Below are positions 16,641 through 23,588 of a stretch of 64,000 nt of DNA, piece after piece. How positions within the stretch are numbered: the stretch's first letter is position 1; every line of letters starts with the position of its first letter. The notes under the pieces were generated by a model. It saw only the letters and a program-made list of their open reading frames with translations, was not told the origin of the DNA and searched no databases. The translations under genes and the position numbers were made by a program. Source of the DNA: Candidatus Omnitrophota bacterium (GTDB taxonomy: Bacteria > Ratteibacteria > UBA8468 > B48-G9 > DTJG01); NCBI GenBank assembly GCA_023818965.1, contig JAMWCD010000006.1:124001-188000 (forward strand). Reading direction: 5' to 3'.

Positions 16641-18729
16641 AAAATACAGAAAAAACACGCTGCTGATCATTGGCGTCTCATTTCTCATACGACTTTTTAT
16701 TGCTGCATTTTACGGTTTAAGTGGAGATGAGGCACATTATTTTCAATATGCAGTGCACCCATCAATTTCATACTTTGACCATCCGCCAATGGTTGGCTAT
16801 GCGATTGTGCCATTTCTAAAACTTTGCGGACAAACAAATCTTGCAGTGAGAATGCCTGCATTGATTTCTTCCACGCTATGTATGTGGTTAATTTACATTA
16901 TTGGAAAAAATTTATATTGTTCTGCAACTGGTTTCTGGGCAGTAGTGGTTTTCTGTCTTGTTCCTCTATTTTCAGTTCTTGGTGGAATAATGACTGTACC
17001 TGACACAATTCTTTCTGTTTTCTGGTTACTTTTAATCATTGTTGTATGGAAAATTTACGTTACAGGCAGGTCAGAATTATGGTATGTAGCAGGTCTTATC
17101 GTTGGACTTTCACTCCTCACAAAATATTCAGGAATTCTTTTATATTTGTGTATCCTTCTTTTTATGATTTTGAATCGCCAGATGTGGAAACAATTTCGCC
17201 ACAGACACATATATTTTGGATTTATCATCAGTGTGATTTTTTTCCTTCCTGTCTTGATATGGAATTATGACAATTACTGGGCTTCTTTTGTTTTTCAGTT
17301 CAAACATGGTCTTGGAGAAAAAATTTTTTTCAGACCACAGGTTTTTTTACAGAATATCGTTGCTCAAATGTCTGTGATCTCTCCGTTTTTATGGATTGTT
17401 TTGATGATGAATTTTTTTGTCATCGTTAAAAAAGTTTTACAATCAGACAAAATCAGTCAATTATTTTTCAGTTTTTGTTTTCCTGTTTTTATTGTCTTTG
17501 GCTATGCCGGATTATCAAATGAAATTCTACCTCACTGGCCAGCGCAGGGTTATCTTACAATGATTGTACCATGTGCATTTTTCATTAAAAATGTATTTGA
17601 AAAAAGTTACCGATTGAAAAAAAACATTATAAGATTTGTTTTATTTTCAGCAGGATTATTTACGCTTATTATCCCGGTTCAGGTTGTTTTTCACTGTATT
17701 AATGTGCCCCGTGAGATAGATCCAACAGGAGACCTTTACGGATGGGATACAGCAGCAGTTTTTGCGGAACACCTGCGTAATAATTCAGGATCTGATGCTT
17801 TTTTATTCACTCACAAATTTTATCTTGCAAGTCAAATGGCGTTTTATCTTCCGGAAAACACAGCCAGAAAACATCTTTATTGTTTGAGTAAAAGAGTTGA
17901 CCAGTACGATTTCTGGCAGCAACATTTAGATTTGAAAAATGTCCTTAATGGTAAGACAGGAATATTTTTCACAGATGATCATTTTAAGGATTCTCCTGAA
18001 AAATTTTATAAATTTAAAAAAATTGATAAACCAGTGACACTGAAAATTTTCTACAGAGGAAAAAACGTAAAGACGTTCTATTTCTATGTGTGCCATAGTT
18101 TTGAGACAGATCACACAGACAATGAATTTTTCAATTCCCTTAATTTTTCACCAAGGAGTTTTTTAAAAAAAGTTATTGAACTGGATAACAATGCATTTTT
18201 ATCATTAAATAGATTTGCATCTCGACACAGTAATCTTGCAAAAATATTGTTCGGTTTTGGATATCTTGGTTCAGCAGAAATTACAACTTTAGTAGTGGCA
18301 TTGATTCTTTATTTTTTCAGAAGACAGGAATTTTTAAAATATTTCGGGATGTTTTTTGTTATTCTGGTTATTGGCGCCCTGATGGTTCATTTCTTCAAGG
18401 AAATTTTTCATTCTCCAAGACCTGCAGTTTTTTTTAAACAAACAGAAATTTTCGTTGTGGGACCCGTATTGAAGTCGGGCTCTTTTCCGTCAGGGCATTC
18501 TCAAACTTCTTTTGCGGCAGCAGTTTTTCTAAGTTTTTTATTTAAAAAGTTTTCACTGATTTTTATTGTCGCTGCAATAACTGTTTCATTTTCAAGGGTT
18601 TTTTCTGGTGTGCATTTTATCAGAGATGTTGCAGTCGGTGCAATAATTGGCGTAATTTCCTGCCTCATTGTTTTTGGTTGTAGATTCTTATTGCTAAAGA
18701 AAAGGAATTTGACAATTTCAAAAAAATAG
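16633..18729 (+). CDS. GT39-type membrane glycosyltransferase fused to a PAP2 phosphatase domain
   Basis: A 698-residue membrane protein with two recognisable parts. Residues 1 to about 480 resemble the PMT_2/ArnT family: the first loop has SGDEAHYF with the catalytic Asp/Glu (residues 30-37) and SYFDHPPMVGY, then many membrane helices. Residues about 510-698 form a PAP2 lipid phosphatase: KEIFHSPRP (near 590), PSGH (near 618) and SRVFSGVHFIRD (near 653-664), the three-part catalytic signature. GT39 enzymes move a sugar from a polyprenyl phosphate to a lipid or protein; PAP2 enzymes remove phosphate from lipid carriers. The fusion could recycle the carrier freed by the transferase. Confidence 0.87.
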   Translation: MDEKYRKNTLLIIGVSFLIRLFIAAFYGLSGDEAHYFQYAVHPSISYFDHPPMVGYAIVPFLKLCGQTNLAVRMPALISSTLCMWLIYIIGKNLYCSATGFWAVVVFCLVPLFSVLGGIMTVPDTILSVFWLLLIIVVWKIYVTGRSELWYVAGLIVGLSLLTKYSGILLYLCILLFMILNRQMWKQFRHRHIYFGFIISVIFFLPVLIWNYDNYWASFVFQFKHGLGEKIFFRPQVFLQNIVAQMSVISPFLWIVLMMNFFVIVKKVLQSDKISQLFFSFCFPVFIVFGYAGLSNEILPHWPAQGYLTMIVPCAFFIKNVFEKSYRLKKNIIRFVLFSAGLFTLIIPVQVVFHCINVPREIDPTGDLYGWDTAAVFAEHLRNNSGSDAFLFTHKFYLASQMAFYLPENTARKHLYCLSKRVDQYDFWQQHLDLKNVLNGKTGIFFTDDHFKDSPEKFYKFKKIDKPVTLKIFYRGKNVKTFYFYVCHSFETDHTDNEFFNSLNFSPRSFLKKVIELDNNAFLSLNRFASRHSNLAKILFGFGYLGSAEITTLVVALILYFFRRQEFLKYFGMFFVILVIGALMVHFFKEIFHSPRPAVFFKQTEIFVVGPVLKSGSFPSGHSQTSFAAAVFLSFLFKKFSLIFIVAAITVSFSRVFSGVHFIRDVAVGAIIGVISCLIVFGCRFLLLKKRNLTISKK

Positions 18730-18737
18730 GGTAATAT
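18709..18737 (+). promoter_or_regulatory. sigma-70-type promoter for tRNA-Gly
   Basis: TTGACA at 18709-18714 and TAATAT at 18732-18737 are 17 nt apart. The predicted start is near 18744, about 38 nt before the tRNA. The -35 element overlaps the last codons of the GT39-PAP2 gene. Confidence 0.6.
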
Positions 18738-18781
18738 CTGTTGTAACAATTATATCCATCTCAGTTCGGCTCAAAAATATT

Positions 18782-18853
18782 GCGGGATTAACTCAGCGGT
18801 AGAGTGCGACCTTGCCAAGGTCGAAGTCACGGGTTCAAATCCCGTATCCCGCT
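18782..18853 (+). tRNA. tRNA-Gly (GCC)
   Basis: A complete cloverleaf can be drawn. The acceptor stem GCGGGAT (18782-18788) pairs with ATCCCGC (18846-18852). The anticodon stem CGACC/GGTCG closes the loop TTGCCAA with anticodon GCC at 18814-18816. The T arm ACGGG-TTCAAAT-CCCGT spans 18829-18845. The discriminator is T. CCA is not encoded. The 3' part is repeated 130 nt downstream. Confidence 0.96.
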
Positions 18854-18897
18854 TTTGGATCTTTTACAAGGAACGGGATTTGAATTGGAGCGAAGTA
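18836..18897 (+). repeat. tRNA-Gly tail repeat, copy 1
   Basis: This 62-bp unit begins in the T loop of tRNA-Gly and runs 44 nt past the tRNA. It matches copy 2 at 18966-19027 with 4 mismatches. TTCAAATCCCG (18834-18844) and CGGGATTTGAA (18874-18884) are a perfect 11-bp inverted repeat, so the RNA could fold back onto the tRNA T arm. Confidence 0.85.
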
Positions 18898-18898
18898 A

Positions 18899-18925
18899 GG
18901 GATTGCGAGCAAGCGCAGCAATCCC
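18899..18925. repeat. hairpin between the two tRNA-Gly tail repeats
   Basis: GGGATTGC (18899-18906) and GCAATCCC (18918-18925) form a perfect 8-bp inverted repeat around an 11-nt loop. The stretch that follows (about 18926-18965) is clearly richer in G and C than the surrounding genome. No U-tract follows, so a rho-independent terminator is not supported. Confidence 0.6.
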
Positions 18926-18965
18926 AGCGGCCGGCGACCCGAGTTGTAGTGGGAGACAAGGGCGC

Positions 18966-19027
18966 CAAATCCCGTATCCCGCTTTTGGATCTTTTACAAG
19001 AAATGGGATTCGAATTCGAGCGAAGTA
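18966..19027 (+). repeat. tRNA-Gly tail repeat, copy 2
   Basis: The second copy contains the last 18 nt of the tRNA (T-loop end plus acceptor strand) without the rest of the tRNA, followed by the same 44-nt tail. The four differences from copy 1 are all in the last 30 nt. The remaining 19028-19088 shows no gene or further repeat that I can see. Confidence 0.85.
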
Positions 19028-19088
19028 TGAGATGGCGATATTGGTCTATCCCTTATTTTGCTTTGAAATTTTGTGTTTGAACCAGAAT

Positions 19089-19117
19089 TTGACTTGTATT
19101 TTTTCTCAAGGTATAAT
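19089..19117 (+). promoter_or_regulatory. sigma-70-type promoter for tRNA-Thr and the tuf1 operon
   Basis: TTGACT at 19089-19094 and a perfect TATAAT at 19112-19117 are 17 nt apart. Transcription would start near 19124, 17 nt before tRNA-Thr. No further promoter of similar quality was seen before tuf1, so this one probably drives the downstream translation and transcription cluster. Confidence 0.75.
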
Positions 19118-19140
19118 TATAATTCTTGACTGCATCAGGG

Positions 19141-19212
19141 CTGCTGTGGCTCAGGGGTAGAGCACGTCCTTGGTAAGGACGGGGTCATGGGTTCGATTCC
19201 CATCAGCAGCTT
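19141..19212 (+). tRNA. tRNA-Thr (GGT)
   Basis: The acceptor stem GCTGCTG (19141-19147) pairs with CAGCAGC (19205-19211). The anticodon stem CGTCC/GGACG closes loop TTGGTAA with anticodon GGT at 19173-19175. The T arm has the GGTTCGATTCC core. The discriminator is T and CCA is not encoded. tRNA-Gly and tRNA-Thr ahead of tuf recall the glyT-thrT-tufB order in enterobacteria. Confidence 0.96.
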
Positions 19213-19267
19213 GATGGGAACGGCTCTGATGCGAGAAAAATATTTTCATATGAATCGGGGGTGAAAC

Positions 19268-20470
19268 ATGGCGAAGGAGAAATTTGTACGAAGCAAGCCA
19301 CATGTGAATGTAGGGACGATAGGGCATGTAGATCATGGGAAGACGACATTGAGCAGTGCGATAACGTTGGTATTGTCGAAGGCAGGGAAGGCTCAGCATT
19401 TGAAGTATGAAGACATAGACAAGGCGCCTGAGGAGAAGGAGAGGGGATTAACGATACAGATAGCGCACATAGAGTATGAGACGGAGAAGCGACATTATGC
19501 ACACATAGATTGTCCTGGTCATGCTGATTATATAAAGAACATGATAACAGGTGCGGCACAGATGGATGGAGCGATTCTGGTGGTGAGTGCTCCGGATGGT
19601 CCGATGCCGCAGACGAGGGAGCATATACTATTAGCCAGGCAGGTAGGGGTACCAGCGATAGTAGTATTTATGAACAAGATGGACATGTTGAGTGATAAAG
19701 AGTTGATAGAGCTGGTAGAGATGGAAGTGAGGGAGTTATTGAGCAAGTATGAATTTCCTGGGGACAAGGTACCGGTGATAAAGGGTTCAGCGCTTGAGGC
19801 ATTGAGTTGTGGATGCGGGAAGAGGGAATGTAGCAAGTGTGGACCGATATGGGAGTTAATGGATGCGATAGACAGTTACATACCTGAGCCTGTGAGGTTG
19901 GTAGATCAGCCATTTTTGCTTGCGGTAGAGGATGTATTTTCTATTACAGGAAGAGGGACAGTAGCGACAGGAAGGGTAGAGAGGGGAAAGATAAAGGCAG
20001 GAGAAGAGGTAGAGATAGTAGGATTAAGGGAAGGAGTGACAAAGACAGTAGTGACCAGTATAGAGATGTTCAGGAAGATACTTGATGAAGCGGTAGCAGG
20101 AGATAATGTAGGGTTATTGTTGAGAGGGATAGAGAAGGAAGGGGTAGAGAGAGGGATGGTGATAGCGGCGCCTGGGAGTATAACTCCGCATAAGAAGTTC
20201 AAGGCGCAGGTATATGTATTGAAGAAGGAGGAAGGAGGCAGGCACACTCCATTTTTCACAGGTTATCGTCCACAATTTTTCTTCAGGACGACAGATGTGA
20301 CAGGGACGATAAAGTTGCCTGAAGGTGTAGAGATGGTGATGCCTGGAGATAACATAGAGATGGAGGCAGAGTTGATAGCGCCTGTTGCGATGGAGAAAGG
20401 GTTGAGGTTTGCGATCAGGGAAGGTGGTAGAACAGTTGGTTCAGGTGCTATCACGGAAATCATTTCATAA
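19268..20470 (+). CDS. tuf: elongation factor Tu, copy 1
   Basis: A 400-residue GTPase that brings aminoacyl-tRNA to the ribosome. Seen: G1 GHVDHGKTT (residues 20-28 region), G3 DCPGHA (81-86), G4 NKMD (136-139) and G5 SAL. Cys 181, 183, 188 and 191 form a CxC-x4-CxxC insertion in the G domain that could bind zinc; similar insertions exist in other deep-branching bacterial EF-Tu proteins. The protein is identical to copy 2 at 34550. Codon use is odd: 26 of 32 Ile codons are ATA, and GCG, AGG and GTA are frequent, unlike adjacent genes. A GGGGGTG site precedes the ATG. Confidence 0.97.
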   Translation: MAKEKFVRSKPHVNVGTIGHVDHGKTTLSSAITLVLSKAGKAQHLKYEDIDKAPEEKERGLTIQIAHIEYETEKRHYAHIDCPGHADYIKNMITGAAQMDGAILVVSAPDGPMPQTREHILLARQVGVPAIVVFMNKMDMLSDKELIELVEMEVRELLSKYEFPGDKVPVIKGSALEALSCGCGKRECSKCGPIWELMDAIDSYIPEPVRLVDQPFLLAVEDVFSITGRGTVATGRVERGKIKAGEEVEIVGLREGVTKTVVTSIEMFRKILDEAVAGDNVGLLLRGIEKEGVERGMVIAAPGSITPHKKFKAQVYVLKKEEGGRHTPFFTGYRPQFFFRTTDVTGTIKLPEGVEMVMPGDNIEMEAELIAPVAMEKGLRFAIREGGRTVGSGAITEIIS

Positions 20471-20484
20471 AGGATATTCAAACT

Positions 20485-20634
20485 ATGGCTGAAAATATTC
20501 TTCTTGCGTGTTCGGAATGTAAAAGGCGCAATTATGCGACTGAAAAGAATAAGAAGAAAAGCAAGGACCGACTGGAATTAAAAAAATATTGCCCATACTG
20601 CCGTAGGCACACGGTCCATAAAGAAACCAGATAG
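20485..20634 (+). CDS. rpmG: 50S ribosomal protein L33
   Basis: A 49-residue protein, short enough to be missed by length filters. Seen: two Cys pairs (CSEC near residues 9-12 and CPYC near 36-39) forming the zinc ribbon of the zinc-binding L33 form, plus [11 protein letters not shown] and [17 protein letters not shown], typical of the family. The ATG at 20485 lies 14 nt after tuf1. The stop TAG overlaps the first two bases of tRNA-Trp. The tuf-rpmG-tRNA-Trp-secE-nusG order is known in several bacterial phyla. Confidence 0.94.
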   Translation: MAENILLACSECKRRNYATEKNKKKSKDRLELKKYCPYCRRHTVHKETR

Positions 20635-20705
20635 GCCTGTAGCTCTAACGGCAGAGCGGCGGTCTCCAAAACCGTAGGTTGGAGGTTCAAATCCTCCCAG
20701 GCCTG
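20633..20705 (+). tRNA. tRNA-Trp (CCA)
   Basis: The acceptor stem AGGCCTG (20633-20639) pairs with CAGGCCT (20698-20704). The anticodon arm GCGGT-CTCCAAA-ACCGT carries anticodon CCA. The T arm is GGAGG-TTCAAAT-CCTCC. The discriminator is G, a known identity base for bacterial tRNA-Trp. The tRNA sits inside the operon, overlaps the rpmG stop by 2 nt, and must be cut out of the mRNA. Confidence 0.96.
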
Positions 20706-20718
20706 CAAAAAGTGAAAA

Positions 20719-20904
20719 ATGATACAGAAGATAAAGACATTTTTGAAGGAAAGTCAGAATGAGTTTAAAAAGGTGACATGGCCGAATTTTCAGGTTTTAA
20801 AAAGGTCAACAGTGGCAGTAATTTTTTTGATGATTTTGATGGCAGTTTATTTCGGCATTGTTGATGTGGTTTTTTCAAAAATGCTGCATTTATTTGCGAG
20901 GTAG
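20719..20904 (+). CDS. secE: preprotein translocase subunit SecE
   Basis: A 61-residue single-helix SecE. Seen: the amphipathic segment FLKESQNEFKKVTWPNFQVL (the KKVTWP motif is the family hallmark), followed by one membrane helix (about residues 31-52). It clamps the two halves of SecY. The position between tRNA-Trp and nusG is the standard one. No promoter is visible in the 13-nt gap. Confidence 0.95.
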   Translation: MIQKIKTFLKESQNEFKKVTWPNFQVLKRSTVAVIFLMILMAVYFGIVDVVFSKMLHLFAR

Positions 20905-20906
20905 TG

Positions 20907-21443
20907 ATGAGTAAATGGTTTATTGTTCATGTCAGAACTGGGCATGAGGATAAGACGAAGAAATTGATCGAAGCAAGACTTGCTAATGCTGGTAATACCA
21001 TGGTAAAACAAATCATTATACCAACAGAAGATGTTGTTGAGGTAGAGAGTTCAAAAGGTGAAAAAACTATCAAGCCGCGGAAGTTTTTTCCTGGTTATTT
21101 ACTGATTGAAACAGAGGATAATATTGATGATTTAACCTGGCATCTGATTAAAACAACCAGTGGTGTTTTTAATGTTCTTGGTGCAGGTACCAGACCAGCA
21201 CCATTACAGGGAAATGAGGTTAAAAATCTTTTGCGTGAAATTGAAGAAAGAAAGGCAAAGCCTGTTCCGAAAATTGAATTCAATAAAGGAGATAAGGTGG
21301 TAATAACAGAGGGTCCATTTGTTGATTTTACCGGCGTTGTTGAAGATGTAAACAATGATAAAGAAAGATTGAAGGTTAGTGTTTCAATTTTTGGAAGGTC
21401 AACAATTTTAGAACTTAACTTCTGGCAGGTCGAAAAGGTGTGA
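20907..21443 (+). CDS. nusG: transcription termination/antitermination protein NusG
   Basis: A 178-residue NusG. It binds the beta-prime clamp of RNA polymerase and links it to Rho or to ribosomal protein S10. Seen: the N-terminal NGN domain (KWFIVHVRTGHEDKTKK, and RKFFPGYLLIE near 60) and the C-terminal KOW domain (FNKGDKVVITEGPFVDFTG near residue 130). ATG 20907 is preferred over the GTG at 20904 because the GAGG site at 20898-20901 gives a 5-nt spacer. Confidence 0.96.
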   Translation: MSKWFIVHVRTGHEDKTKKLIEARLANAGNTMVKQIIIPTEDVVEVESSKGEKTIKPRKFFPGYLLIETEDNIDDLTWHLIKTTSGVFNVLGAGTRPAPLQGNEVKNLLREIEERKAKPVPKIEFNKGDKVVITEGPFVDFTGVVEDVNNDKERLKVSVSIFGRSTILELNFWQVEKV

Positions 21444-21446
21444 AAA

Positions 21447-21884
21447 ATGGCTGAAAAATCGACAAAAAAGGTAAAAGCAGTAGTGAAGTTACAGATTCCA
21501 GCAGGACAGGCAACACCAGCACCTCCTGTTGGTCCTGCTCTCGGTCAGCATGGTGTAAACATAATGGAATTCTGTAAATCATTCAATGCTGCAACGAAAG
21601 GTAAGGAGGGAGATATTATTCCTGTTGTTCTTACAATATTTGAGGACAGATCTTTTACATACCAGTTGAAAACACCACCGACTGCCTCATTATTGAAAAA
21701 GGCAGCCAATATTGTGAAGGGTTCGGGTGTTCCGAACAAGGAAAAGGTCGGAAAAGTTACACGGAAACAGATTCAGGAAATAGCAAAGATAAAATTACCT
21801 GATCTGAATACTGATGATCTGACAAAGGCAGTAAAAATCGTTGAAGGTTGTGCAAGAAGTATGGGAATAGATATTATTGATTGA
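21447..21884 (+). CDS. rplK: 50S ribosomal protein L11
   Basis: A 145-residue protein of the GTPase-associated centre. Seen: [20 protein letters not shown] at the N-terminus, [12 protein letters not shown], the C-terminal rRNA-binding domain and [11 protein letters not shown] at the end. It starts 3 nt after nusG and begins the rplK-rplA-rplJ-rplL set. Confidence 0.97.
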   Translation: MAEKSTKKVKAVVKLQIPAGQATPAPPVGPALGQHGVNIMEFCKSFNAATKGKEGDIIPVVLTIFEDRSFTYQLKTPPTASLLKKAANIVKGSGVPNKEKVGKVTRKQIQEIAKIKLPDLNTDDLTKAVKIVEGCARSMGIDIID

Positions 21885-21893
21885 GAGGCGAAA

Positions 21894-22610
21894 ATGAAAA
21901 AGAGGTCCAAAAAATATCGGGCAATTTATGAAAAGATTGAAAAAAAGGAAGTATATTCACCAGAGGAAGCAATAGCATTTTTGAAAGCCAATCCATCTGC
22001 AAGATTTGATGAGACGATTGAACTTTCTGTTCATTTAGGACTGGATGTAAAAAAATTACAGCAACCTGTGAGGGGCTCAATAAATCTGCCGCATGGAAGT
22101 GGAAAACAGATTAAGGTTCTTGTTTTTGCACAGGGCGAAAATCTGGAGAGGGCAAAAAATGCAGGTGCAGATTACTATGGGGGGAATGAGTTAATTGAAA
22201 AAATCAAAGGTGGCTGGCTTGATTTTCAGGCAGTTGTTGCAACTCCAGATATGATGAGGAACATTGCCCCTCTTGGTAAAATTCTTGGTCCGAGGGGATT
22301 GATGCCAAATCCAAAATCAGGGACAGTAACATTTGAAATTGAGAAAATTGTTGAGGAACTGAAAAAAGGTAGAATTGAGTTCAAAATGGATAAGGATGGG
22401 AATATTCACATTCCTATTGGAAAGATTTCATTTCCTCTGGAAAAACTTGTTGATAACTTATACGCCGCCTTGAGAGCAATTATCGCAGCACGACCTCAAG
22501 GGGCAAAAGGTGTTTATCTGAAAAGTGCCCATATTTCATCAACAATGGGACCTTCTTTTGCACTGGATATTAATAAGATTTCTCAGGAAATCAAAGCCAC
22601 AGTTTCTTGA
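21894..22610 (+). CDS. rplA: 50S ribosomal protein L1
   Basis: A 238-residue L1-stalk protein. Seen: AIAFLKANPSARFDETIELSV-like N-terminal region, VRGSINLPHGSGK, and the signature GPRGLMPNPKSGTV near residue 140. In many bacteria L1 also represses its own mRNA; I could not identify a target hairpin here. It is followed 15 nt later by rplJ, leaving no room for a classical L10 leader. Confidence 0.97.
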   Translation: MKKRSKKYRAIYEKIEKKEVYSPEEAIAFLKANPSARFDETIELSVHLGLDVKKLQQPVRGSINLPHGSGKQIKVLVFAQGENLERAKNAGADYYGGNELIEKIKGGWLDFQAVVATPDMMRNIAPLGKILGPRGLMPNPKSGTVTFEIEKIVEELKKGRIEFKMDKDGNIHIPIGKISFPLEKLVDNLYAALRAIIAARPQGAKGVYLKSAHISSTMGPSFALDINKISQEIKATVS

Positions 22611-22625
22611 TAGAAGGACGAAAAT

Positions 22626-23159
22626 ATGAATAAAAGTGAAAAAGAATCTTTGTTGAAATTTTTGACGGAACGGTTGAGTTCAAGCAAGGTTTCAATTTTT
22701 GCGCAGTTTTCAGGAATTACTGTTAAGGAGATGGAACAACTGCGCAAGGATTTAAGAAAATGTTCAGGTAATGTCATGGTAGTAAAAAATACCCTGACAA
22801 AGATGGCACTGCGTTTGTGCTCAATGGATGAGGCAATGAAATTTATGGAAGGTCCAAATTTATTGATCTGGAGTCAAACAGGGGATGAATCAGAGGTTAT
22901 AAAAGAGACCTTGAAATTTGTAAAAGCCTCAGCAGGGAAATTGAGAGTGAATTTTGGTTTGTTGAACAATTTGCTTGTTGAACCCGAAACATTAGAGAAA
23001 CTTGGCAAACTTCCATCAAAGAAAATATTACAGGCAATGGTAATTGGAAGCATTAAATCTCCATTGAGTAATCTTGTTTACAATGTTAAATATCCGTTGA
23101 CACGATTAATTTTGGTATTGAAAACGTTTTCTGAACAAAAGGAGAAGAAAAATGGCTGA
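22626..23159 (+). CDS. rplJ: 50S ribosomal protein L10
   Basis: A 177-residue stalk-base protein. Seen: the N-terminal rRNA-binding domain with [22 protein letters not shown] and [11 protein letters not shown]. The C-terminal helix that binds L7/L12 dimers ends in [13 protein letters not shown]. The stop overlaps the rplL start by 8 nt, giving translational coupling as in other bacteria. Confidence 0.95.
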   Translation: MNKSEKESLLKFLTERLSSSKVSIFAQFSGITVKEMEQLRKDLRKCSGNVMVVKNTLTKMALRLCSMDEAMKFMEGPNLLIWSQTGDESEVIKETLKFVKASAGKLRVNFGLLNNLLVEPETLEKLGKLPSKKILQAMVIGSIKSPLSNLVYNVKYPLTRLILVLKTFSEQKEKKNG

Positions 23160-23547
23160 AGAAAAAAAATTTTCTGTGGATGTTCTTGTTGATGCAATTG
23201 GTAATCTTACTGCAATGGAACTAGCAGACCTTGCGAAGAAACTTGAAGACAAGTTTGGAGTTCAGCCGGTTGTAGCAACCGCAGGTGTTGCACCTGTTGC
23301 CACTGCTGAACAGGCAGCGCCACAGGCTGAAGAAAAGACCTCATTTGATGTTATTTTGACAGGTTTTGGCGCAAACAAAATTCAGGTCATTAAAGAGGTA
23401 AGAGCCATCACAAACCTTGGTTTGAAAGAGGCGAAAGACCTTGTGGAGTCATTGCCAAAACCCATAAAGGAAAAGGTGAGCAAGGAAGAGGCAGAAGAAA
23501 TAAAGAAGAAACTGGAAGCTGCTGGTGCAACTGTTGAAGTAAAATAA
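23152..23547 (+). CDS. rplL: 50S ribosomal protein L7/L12
   Basis: A 131-residue acidic stalk protein. Seen: an N-terminal dimerisation domain ([20 protein letters not shown]), an Ala/Pro/Glu-rich hinge with [20 protein letters not shown] (residues 39-58), and a C-terminal factor-binding domain with [10 protein letters not shown] and [11 protein letters not shown]. An AAAAGGAGAAG site overlaps the rplJ end. Confidence 0.97.
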   Translation: MAEEKKFSVDVLVDAIGNLTAMELADLAKKLEDKFGVQPVVATAGVAPVATAEQAAPQAEEKTSFDVILTGFGANKIQVIKEVRAITNLGLKEAKDLVESLPKPIKEKVSKEEAEEIKKKLEAAGATVEVK

Positions 23548-23588
23548 GTTTTTTAATTAACCCCTAACCAGGGAATGGAGACATAGCA

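Noticed and set aside
18804..19160. Open frames of 118 and 66 codons across the tRNA-Gly tail repeat
   Set aside because: They start inside the tRNA, have repeated low-meaning sequence caused by the direct repeat, and no ribosome site.
19151..20481. Long antisense open frames over tuf1, repeated over tuf2
   Set aside because: They are shadows caused by the ATA- and GCG-rich codon use of tuf. Their duplication only reflects the duplicated gene.
23548..23588. Attenuator or terminator between rplL and rpoBC
   Set aside because: The 41-nt gap shows no stable hairpin followed by a T run.
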